NCBI RefSeq assembly: GCF_002532535.1
Contig: NZ_NQWI01000029.1
Span: forward strand, 1 to 50,496
DNA: 50,496 nt
Direction of reading: 5' to 3'
DNA from: Candidatus Viridilinea mediisalina
GTDB taxonomy: Bacteria; Chloroflexota; Chloroflexia; Chloroflexales; Chloroflexaceae
Position 1 is the stretch's first letter, and each line of letters starts with the position of its first letter. Under the pieces are notes generated by a model, which was not told the DNA's origin, did no database searches, and worked only from the letters and a program-made list of their open reading frames with translations. This document shows, piece after piece, positions 44,891-50,496 of this stretch. A program made the position numbers and the translations under genes.

Positions 44891-45763
44891 CTACCAACGA
44901 ACCCCCGCCAAGAGATCATCTTCGCGCAAACCAGGGGGCGCTTCAGGGTAGGCCCGCATGAAGGTTTCAACACTGGCTAAGCCTACGGTGCGGATCAGAC
45001 GTGCCCAGGGGCTGCGGGCGAAACCTTCGCCCCCTTGGCTGGCATGGCAACGCCCGGCAGCAATACGTGCTTCCATAACGGCAAGGGTGTCAATCCGTGC
45101 ATGCACCGGAAAATCTACGTTAGCCAAGGCCGCTAGATCAACATCGTTGTTGCGTCCGAAACGGCGCGGATCATAGCCGAAGAAGGGCATGAGGCGTACA
45201 ACAGTACGCAACAACTGGCGTGGAAAGGTTTGATAGTAGAGTTTTTGTGGTTGCCACGGGAGCAAAGCCTCGCTATGATAGGCTGGATCACCCGCAGCAT
45301 GAAAGGCCGCTACTGTGGCTTCATGGATCGCAATATGATCTGGGTGGCGATAGCCCCCAATCGGATCGAAGGTGATCACGACATGCGGGCGCAGTTGCCG
45401 TATGAGTACCACTAAGCGCCCAACGACCGTTGCAAGTGGTTGGGACACTAAGGCTTGTGGATGCTGGTTTGCTGGGGTGCCTGCCATCCCCGAATCCCGG
45501 TAGTCCAAACGAATCACATGCTGCAACCCCAATGCCTGAGCTGCACACTGCAACTCGGCAGCACGCCGCTCTGCCAGTGAACTATAGCCTACCAAGTAGC
45601 GATCCTCCGCTGCCCCCTCTTCGCCACCTGTTGCACAGATCAGATCAACCTGTGCCCCCATCCACGCATAACGCGCCAACGTGCCCCCCGCGCCAAAACT
45701 CTCATCATCAGGATGAGCTAAAACCGCCAGCAGACGCGGGCGGACATTCTTGTTTGCAGCCAT
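44891..45763 (-). CDS. PIG-L family deacetylase
   Basis: A 290-residue zinc-dependent N-deacetylase. The zinc motif AHPDDESFGAGGTLARYA is at the N-terminus, and HPDH in IGGYRHPDHIAIHEA supplies the third ligand; CATGGEEGAAEDRYL and DYRDSGMAG are also family-like. Relatives include MshB (mycothiol), BshB (bacillithiol) and LmbE-type enzymes acting on N-acetylglucosamine conjugates. The gene converges on the HEAT operon with a 29-bp gap. The substrate cannot be fixed from sequence. Confidence 0.88.
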   Translation of the reverse strand: MAANKNVRPRLLAVLAHPDDESFGAGGTLARYAWMGAQVDLICATGGEEGAAEDRYLVGYSSLAERRAAELQCAAQALGLQHVIRLDYRDSGMAGTPANQHPQALVSQPLATVVGRLVVLIRQLRPHVVITFDPIGGYRHPDHIAIHEATVAAFHAAGDPAYHSEALLPWQPQKLYYQTFPRQLLRTVVRLMPFFGYDPRRFGRNNDVDLAALANVDFPVHARIDTLAVMEARIAAGRCHASQGGEGFARSPWARLIRTVGLASVETFMRAYPEAPPGLREDDLLAGVRW

Positions 45764-45839
45764 ATGCCCTCCTTAATCCCTGTCGCTATTCTACCAGTAT
45801 CATCACATCTTTGCCTAAAGCTTTGGGCTACGTCAACAG

Positions 45840-45868
45840 TTGACAACCCTGCAACACGGTGCTATACT
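45840..45868 (+). promoter_or_regulatory. Near-consensus promoter of the str operon
   Basis: TTGACA (45840-45845), 17-bp spacer, TATACT (45863-45868), giving a leader of about 150 nt before rpsL. A small hairpin CGTGGC-AACA-GCCACG lies in the leader (45935-45950). Confidence 0.88.
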
Positions 45869-46028
45869 CCTGTATCGTCGCACGCAAAACGTGCGCTATG
45901 TATATTCTGTGTGCCAAACCGGCCTACTCTAAGGCGTGGCAACAGCCACGACCAGATCTAGGGCCCGGATATTATTTTGTCTTACTATCCTTGTTGTCAA
46001 GTTGTGATCAGATGTAGGAGTGTTGTGG

Positions 46029-46463
46029 ATGCCGACGATTAATCAGCTCGTTCGCAAGCCGCGGAAGCCTGTTGAGAAGAAGACTAAGGCGCCCGCACTG
46101 CGTTTTACCTACAACTCACTGAAAGGGAAGCTTACCCGTGGGAAGGGTTCGCCGCAAAAGCGCGGCGTCTGTACCAAGGTAGCAACGGTAACCCCCAAGA
46201 AGCCCAATTCCGCCCTGCGTAAGATTGCGCGTGTGCGCCTCTCGAACCAGATTGAAGTGACCGCCTATATTCCCGGTGAGGGCCATAACCTCCAGGAACA
46301 CTCGGTGGTACTCATTCGCGGTGGTCGTGTTAAGGATCTTCCGGGTGTGCGTTACCACATTGTGCGTGGCACCCTTGACACCCAAGGTGTTAATGGGCGC
46401 AAGCAGGGCCGCTCTAAGTATGGTACCAAGAAGAATGCCCAACCCGTTGGGAAGAAGCGCTAA
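46029..46463 (+). CDS. rpsL: 30S ribosomal protein S12
   Basis: A 144-residue S12 at the decoding site. [20 protein letters not shown], the [20 protein letters not shown] segment with the Lys mutated in streptomycin resistance elsewhere (wild-type here) and [18 protein letters not shown] are present. ATG 46029 follows AGGAG by about 9 nt. The C-terminus is longer than in E. coli, with [16 protein letters not shown], as in many Chloroflexota and Actinobacteria. Confidence 0.98.
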   Translation: MPTINQLVRKPRKPVEKKTKAPALRFTYNSLKGKLTRGKGSPQKRGVCTKVATVTPKKPNSALRKIARVRLSNQIEVTAYIPGEGHNLQEHSVVLIRGGRVKDLPGVRYHIVRGTLDTQGVNGRKQGRSKYGTKKNAQPVGKKR

Positions 46464-46482
46464 ATAACCTAGAGGTAGTTCT

Positions 46483-46956
46483 ATGCCCCGCCGTGGTGAT
46501 ATTCAAAAACGCATTCCTGCGCCCGATGCGCGCTACAATAGCGTCTTGGTTCAAAAGTTTATCAATAAGGTCATGGAGCGCGGTAAGAAGAGTGTCGCTG
46601 AGCGCATTGTCTATGCCGCTCTTGACCTTGCCGCCGAGCGTACGCGCAAGTCGCAACTTGAGGTCTTTGAGCAGGCTCTGCGTAACGCAAGCCCCTCGAT
46701 TGAAGTGAAGCCTAAGCGTGTTGGTGGTGCCACCTATCAGGTGCCGGTTGAGGTGAAGAGCGACCGCCGCTATGCCCTTGCTATGCGCTGGTTGCTCATT
46801 GCTTCCCGTGGCCGCAGTGGTCGCCCTATGCACGAGCGCCTCGCCAATGAGTTGGTTGACGCCTTCAATAATACAGGTAGCACGATTAAGCGTAAGGACG
46901 ATGTCCATAAGATGGCTGAGGCTAATCGCGCCTTTGCCCACTATGGTCGCCTCTAA
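46483..46956 (+). CDS. rpsG: 30S ribosomal protein S7
   Basis: A 157-residue S7 that nucleates assembly of the 30S head. MPRRGDIQKRIPAPDARYNS, FINKVMERGKKSVAERIVYA, VEVKPKRVGGATYQVPVEV and KRKDDVHKMAEANRAFAHYG are textbook. It follows rpsL by 19 bp. The gap to fusA is 321 bp, much larger than usual in this operon, because repeats have been inserted. Confidence 0.98.
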   Translation: MPRRGDIQKRIPAPDARYNSVLVQKFINKVMERGKKSVAERIVYAALDLAAERTRKSQLEVFEQALRNASPSIEVKPKRVGGATYQVPVEVKSDRRYALAMRWLLIASRGRSGRPMHERLANELVDAFNNTGSTIKRKDDVHKMAEANRAFAHYGRL

Positions 46957-46963
46957 TTACGTT

Positions 46964-47100
46964 AGCCCCTCGCGGGGGCTGGGGTGTACTACGCATGAAG
47001 TTAAGCCCCCCGGTGGGGCTTGGGGGGGGCGTAGCCTCTCCCACGCGAGCGTTTGTTGTTCCGTTTTGGCGGTGAAGCCGCCAAAACGGAACAACAAACG
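46964..47100. repeat. Hairpins in the rpsG-fusA gap, including family copy H5
   Basis: Two small GC hairpins come first (GCCCCTCGCGGGGGC near 46964 and AAGCCCCCCGGTGGGGCTT near 47002). Then H5: a 24-bp stem at 47050-47073 and 47077-47100 with GAA loop, CGTTTGTTGTTCCGTTTTGG and complement, one G-T pair. All would be transcribed inside the str operon. Confidence 0.85.
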
Positions 47101-47127
47101 AGGTTTGGGCTGTAGCCCTAGCCCTAA

Positions 47128-47226
47128 GAAGCTGTCTGAAAAGTTAGTGGGCATGCGTTGGAGTGCCGGCTTTAGCCGGCTGAAGCCGGCACTCCAATAC
47201 CAGTTCAGAGCCTTTTCAGACAACTT
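47128..47226. mobile_element. 99-bp MITE-like element, copy E7
   Basis: Ends GAAGCTGTCTGAAAAG and CTTTTCAGACAACTT, inner GGAGTGCCGGCTTTAGCC palindrome with complement. Flanks CTAA (47124-47127) and CTGA (47227-47230), one base apart from a perfect duplication. It lies in the str operon 51 bp before fusA. Confidence 0.88.
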
Positions 47227-47277
47227 CTGAGACCTTGCCGCAGGCGCTACGATAGATTTCTAGGAATGAGAATCGGT

Positions 47278-49386
47278 ATGCCACGCCAGTTTGAGCTCGA
47301 TAAGGTACGCAATATTGGGATTATTGCCCACATCGACGCGGGTAAGACCACGACGACGGAGCGTATCCTGTTCTATACCGGGCGCACCTATAAGATCGGC
47401 GAGGTCCATGAGGGCACCGCGACGATGGATTGGATGCCCCAAGAGCAGGAACGCGGCATTACCATTACCTCCGCTGCTACCACCGCCCAGTGGAAACTCG
47501 GAGATACGCTCTATCGCATTAATATTATTGACACCCCCGGCCACGTTGACTTTACCGTTGAGGTTGAACGCTCGCTGCGTGTCCTTGATGGTGGTGTGGT
47601 GGTCTTTGATGGGGTCGCTGGGGTTGAACCTCAGTCCGAGACCGTCTGGCGCCAAGCTGATAAGTACAGCGTGCCCCGTATCTGCTTTGTCAATAAGCTC
47701 GATCGCACCGGGGCTAGCTTTGAGCGCTGCGTCGAGATGATCGTCAGTCGCCTTGGAGCTAAACCTGCCGTGATCCAGTTGCCTATCGGCGCTGAAGATA
47801 CCTTCAAAGGTACGGTTGACCTCCTTACGATGCGTGCGACCATCTATAACGATGATCTTGGTAAGGACGTTCAAGAGATCGATGTGCCTGAACAGGTTCT
47901 CGCTCAAGCCCAAAAGCAGCGCGCTGACCTGATTGAGGCGATCGCCGAAACTGATGATGAATTGACTCTCCTCTACCTTGAGGGCGAGGAGTTGAGTCTT
48001 GATGAGTTGAAACGTGGTCTGCGTAAGGCAACCATCGAAGGTAAACTCGTGCCCGTGCTCTGTGGCTCGGCCCTGAAGAATAAAGGTGTCCAGAAGCTTC
48101 TCGATGCGGTCGCTGAGTATCTCCCTTCTCCCCTTGATCGCCCCGGCGTGGCCGGGACGCTCCCCGGCCATGTGATGGGCGAAGAGGGTGCTGAGGTGAT
48201 TACCCGCGAAACCTCCGATGCAGCCCCGTTTGCAGGCCTTGTCTTTAAGATTGTTGCCGATCCCTATGTCGGTAAGCTGGCCTACTTCCGGGTCTATTCC
48301 GGTACTATTGAGAAGGGTAGCTACGTCCTCAATACCACCCGTGGTCAGCGTGAACGCCTTGGGCGTATCCTGCAGATGCACGCTAACCACCGCGAAGATA
48401 TTGACACGGTCTATGCCGGTGATATTGCCGCAATGGTTGGTCCTAAGCAGAGTTTTACCGGCGATACTATCTGCGATCCCGATAAGCCAATTGTCCTCGA
48501 AAGCATCCGCTTCCCTGAGCCGGTTGTGGAGTTGGCTATTGAGCCGAAGACTAAGGCCGATCAGGATAAGATGGCCATTGCGCTCAATCGCCTCTCGGAA
48601 GAAGATCCGACCTTCCGGGTCTATACCGATCAAGAGACTGGCCAGACGATCATTAAGGGCATGGGTGAACTCCACCTTGAGGTGATTGTTGACCGTATGC
48701 GCCGTGAGTATAAGGTTGAAGCGAACCAGGGTAAGCCCCAGGTCTCCTACCGCGAGACGATTACGCAGGGGGCTGAGATCCATACCCGCTTCATTCGCCA
48801 GACGGGTGGTAAGGGTCAGTTTGCAGAGGTTAAGCTGCGCTTTGAACCCCAAGAGGCTGGTTCTGGCTTTGAGTTTGTCAATGGCATCGTTGGTGGCGCT
48901 ATTCCCCGTGAATACATCCCCGCTGTTGAACAAGGCATCAAAGAGGCCATGCAGACTGGGGTGATGGCGGGCTACCCTGTTGTTGACCTTAAGGCGACGC
49001 TCTACGATGGCTCTTTCCACGAGGTTGACTCCTCTGAAATGGCCTTTAAGATTGCCGCCTCGATGTCGCTCAAGGATGGTGTGCGTAAAGGCCGCCCTCA
49101 ACTGCTTGAGCCGATTATGAAGGTTGAAACCACGACGCCCGAGGATTTCCTTGGTACCGTCCTCGGTGACCTCAACTCGCGTCGTGGTCAAGTTGAAGGG
49201 ATGGAGGCACGGGGTAATGCCCAGGTGGTACGTGCCTTTGTGCCTCTGGCGAGTATGTTTGGGTATACCACTGATCTGCGCTCTGCTACGCAGGGTCGCG
49301 CTACATCCTCGATGGAGTTTGCTCACTATGCCCCGCTGCCCGATGCGCTCGCCAAAGAGATCATCGAGAAGCGTAGCTCTGGTTAG
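47278..49386 (+). CDS. fusA: Elongation factor G
   Basis: A 702-residue translocase GTPase. G1 [16 protein letters not shown], switch [32 protein letters not shown], then domains II-V including [20 protein letters not shown] and the C-terminal [23 protein letters not shown] 47278 gives the usual N-terminus ([20 protein letters not shown]); an in-frame ATG lies four codons upstream at 47266. The ribosome site is weak (AGGAATGAG). Confidence 0.98.
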   Translation: MPRQFELDKVRNIGIIAHIDAGKTTTTERILFYTGRTYKIGEVHEGTATMDWMPQEQERGITITSAATTAQWKLGDTLYRINIIDTPGHVDFTVEVERSLRVLDGGVVVFDGVAGVEPQSETVWRQADKYSVPRICFVNKLDRTGASFERCVEMIVSRLGAKPAVIQLPIGAEDTFKGTVDLLTMRATIYNDDLGKDVQEIDVPEQVLAQAQKQRADLIEAIAETDDELTLLYLEGEELSLDELKRGLRKATIEGKLVPVLCGSALKNKGVQKLLDAVAEYLPSPLDRPGVAGTLPGHVMGEEGAEVITRETSDAAPFAGLVFKIVADPYVGKLAYFRVYSGTIEKGSYVLNTTRGQRERLGRILQMHANHREDIDTVYAGDIAAMVGPKQSFTGDTICDPDKPIVLESIRFPEPVVELAIEPKTKADQDKMAIALNRLSEEDPTFRVYTDQETGQTIIKGMGELHLEVIVDRMRREYKVEANQGKPQVSYRETITQGAEIHTRFIRQTGGKGQFAEVKLRFEPQEAGSGFEFVNGIVGGAIPREYIPAVEQGIKEAMQTGVMAGYPVVDLKATLYDGSFHEVDSSEMAFKIAASMSLKDGVRKGRPQLLEPIMKVETTTPEDFLGTVLGDLNSRRGQVEGMEARGNAQVVRAFVPLASMFGYTTDLRSATQGRATSSMEFAHYAPLPDALAKEIIEKRSSG

Positions 49387-49395
49387 TCGCTCATT

Positions 49396-50307
49396 ATGAA
49401 GCAGTTGCCCGAGCTACATCTCTTGACCCCCCCGCCCTGGAGTGAGTATACGCTCCTCGCTACGGGCCAAGGGATGAAACTCGAACGCTTTGGGCCATAT
49501 ACCCTGATCCGACCGGAAACTCAGGCAATTTGGCCTAGTACCCTCCCCGCATCGGCTTGGCAGCAGGCCGATGCAAGCTTTGAAAAGTCCCGTGGCGGTG
49601 ATGAGAGTCCCGGTTCCTGGATGTTTCACCGCTCTCTGCCTGAACAGTGGCAGTTGCACCATGACAATCTAGCCTTCTGGGTTCGGTTAACACCCTTCCG
49701 CCATACGGGGGTCTTCCCTGAGCATTGTGCCCATTGGCCCTGGCTCAAGCGGCAGATGACCACACGGCGGGAACCTACCTGTTTGGTTCTCTTTGGTTAT
49801 ACCGGCTTGAGTAGCCTCTATGCGCTCAGTTGCGGCGCTCGGGTTACCCACGTAGACGCCTCCAAACCGGCGTTGCGTTGGGCTCAGGATAACCAACAAC
49901 TCTCTGGCCTTATGGATCGCCCGATCCGTTGGCTGGTGGATGATGTGGGAAAGTTTGTTGCCCGCGAAATCCGCCGTGGCTCACGCTACGATCTGATTTT
50001 GCTCGACCCACCCGTCTTTGGGCGTGGCCCGAAAGGCGAAATCTGGCGCTTGCATGAGCAAATGTCTCACTTGGTTGCTCAATGTGTTCAGTTGTTGAGC
50101 GAACGGCCCCTTGGCCTGCTGCTCAGTGCGTATGCAACCAATATGTCGGCCTTGACTCTCTATAACGTGCTGACATCCGCTTTCGATGGACGGTTGGGCA
50201 CAACTAGTGCGGGTGAGTTGACCCTTGCTGAGGCTCAGTCTTCCCGCCTTCTGCCAGCAGCCCTCTATGCCTGTTGGTCGCCCAGTTTCCATCCCCATGA
50301 GTGTTAG
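49396..50307 (+). CDS. Class I SAM methyltransferase (RlmI-like)
   Basis: A 303-residue methyltransferase. CLVLFGYTGLSSLYALSCGA with THVDASKPALRWAQDNQQLS is the SAM-binding region, and YDLILLDPPVFGRGPKGEIW is a DPP catalytic motif typical of RlmI-like rRNA cytosine-C5 or related nucleic-acid methyltransferases (PF10672 type). The N-terminal 100 residues (RFGPYTLIRPETQAIWPSTL, FGYTGLSSLY follows later) form an OB- or PUA-like lead. It starts 9 bp after fusA and precedes tuf, so it belongs to the str operon, an unusual neighbour. Confidence 0.8.
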   Translation: MKQLPELHLLTPPPWSEYTLLATGQGMKLERFGPYTLIRPETQAIWPSTLPASAWQQADASFEKSRGGDESPGSWMFHRSLPEQWQLHHDNLAFWVRLTPFRHTGVFPEHCAHWPWLKRQMTTRREPTCLVLFGYTGLSSLYALSCGARVTHVDASKPALRWAQDNQQLSGLMDRPIRWLVDDVGKFVAREIRRGSRYDLILLDPPVFGRGPKGEIWRLHEQMSHLVAQCVQLLSERPLGLLLSAYATNMSALTLYNVLTSAFDGRLGTTSAGELTLAEAQSSRLLPAALYACWSPSFHPHEC

Positions 50308-50327
50308 GTCTACATTGTACGGTTGCT

Positions 50328-50370
50328 GGGGCTGTGCCCCATGTGCATGAAGCTTAGGGCGCTTGCCCTA
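50328..50370. repeat. Two short hairpins before tuf
   Basis: GGGGC-TGT-GCCCC (50328-50340) and TAGGGC-GCTT-GCCCTA (50355-50370) in the 91-bp gap before tuf. No T run follows, so they are not typical terminators. Confidence 0.7.
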
Positions 50371-50398
50371 TGTAATGATTTCTTAACGAGGCATCATA

Positions 50399-50496
50399 AT
50401 GGCGAAGCAGAAATTTGAACGCAACAAGCCGCACGTTAACATCGGTACGATTGGTCACGTAGACCACGGCAAGACGACGCTCACCGCCGCGATTAC
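50399..50496 (+). CDS. tuf: Elongation factor Tu, 5' part
   Basis: The first 32 codons are present: [20 protein letters not shown] then [12 protein letters not shown], which contains the G1 P-loop of EF-Tu. The gene runs off the window. A GAGG lies 9-12 nt before the ATG. It closes the str operon rpsL-rpsG-fusA-methyltransferase-tuf. Confidence 0.96.
   Translation, partial: MAKQKFERNKPHVNIGTIGHVDHGKTTLTAAI

Noticed and set aside
47260-49326. Long minus-strand open frame (688 codons) opposite fusA
   Set aside because: It is the antisense shadow of a highly biased gene; no ribosome site and no recognisable domains, while fusA on the plus strand is certain.

Overview
The window looks like chromosomal DNA of a filamentous anoxygenic phototroph of the Chloroflexota (Chloroflexus/Oscillochloris/Chloroploca/Viridilinea type). 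The strongest evidence is a pair of separate, adjacent genes for the L and M subunits of a type-II photosynthetic reaction centre (pufL, pufM). They read like Chloroflexus proteins, including the Leu in PufM where purple bacteria have the His ligand of an accessory bacteriochlorophyll. In Roseiflexus the two genes are fused. The genus is inferred, not proven.

Layout. 1-2.3 kb: a minus-strand pair for polyhydroxybutyrate precursors (thiolase, acetoacetyl-CoA reductase) separated by a tandem array. 2.5-5.8 kb: a DUF512/radical-SAM-like protein and a GAF-GAF-HD-GYP signalling protein. 6-14.4 kb (minus): membrane protein, small acidic protein, YceI-like lipid-binding protein, SbcC, then an HD protein-scpA-histidine kinase operon. 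14.4-16.8 kb (plus): an unrecognised barrel/KOW-like protein and a degenerate receiver fused to a Roadblock/LC7 domain. 17.1-24.1 kb: a complete F1Fo ATP synthase operon atpBEFHAGDC with two candidate promoters and an intrinsic terminator. 24.5-31.7 kb: mreB, a methyltransferase, a rubrerythrin-like/DinB fusion, methylmalonyl-CoA epimerase, two glycosyltransferases and an MFS transporter. 31.9-34 kb: pufL-pufM behind a near-consensus promoter. 34-36.2 kb: membrane protein, RluA-type pseudouridine synthase, tRNA-Asp and tRNA-Glu. 36.2-40.2 kb: the de novo NAD operon nadA-nadB-nadC. 40.3-44.9 kb: a 1,254-residue P-loop/HEAT protein overlapping by ATGA a membrane-anchored receiver-HTH protein; this pair is my best candidate for an undescribed system. 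44.9-45.8 kb: PIG-L deacetylase. 45.8 kb to the end: the str operon rpsL-rpsG-fusA, a methyltransferase, and the start of tuf.

The gaps between genes are dominated by several repeat families. (1) A roughly 99-bp MITE-like element, 7 copies, with terminal inverted repeats beginning GARGCTGTCTGAAAAG, a CTNA target duplication in the best copies, and an inner GGAGTGCCGGC palindrome. (2) A family of long, nearly perfect hairpins whose stems vary by compensatory change (5 copies). (3) A 'GGGATGGTTTC' element carrying CGCGTCCT-type tandem units. (4) Short tandem arrays that contain or abut stop codons. Several lie inside essential operons (str, atp, nad), so they must be tolerated or may act as attenuators or 3'-end stabilisers. 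They also shape genes directly: one supplies a new C-terminus, one lies exactly between a start and a stop codon, and a decayed one carries a ribosome binding site. No transposase gene is present in the window.
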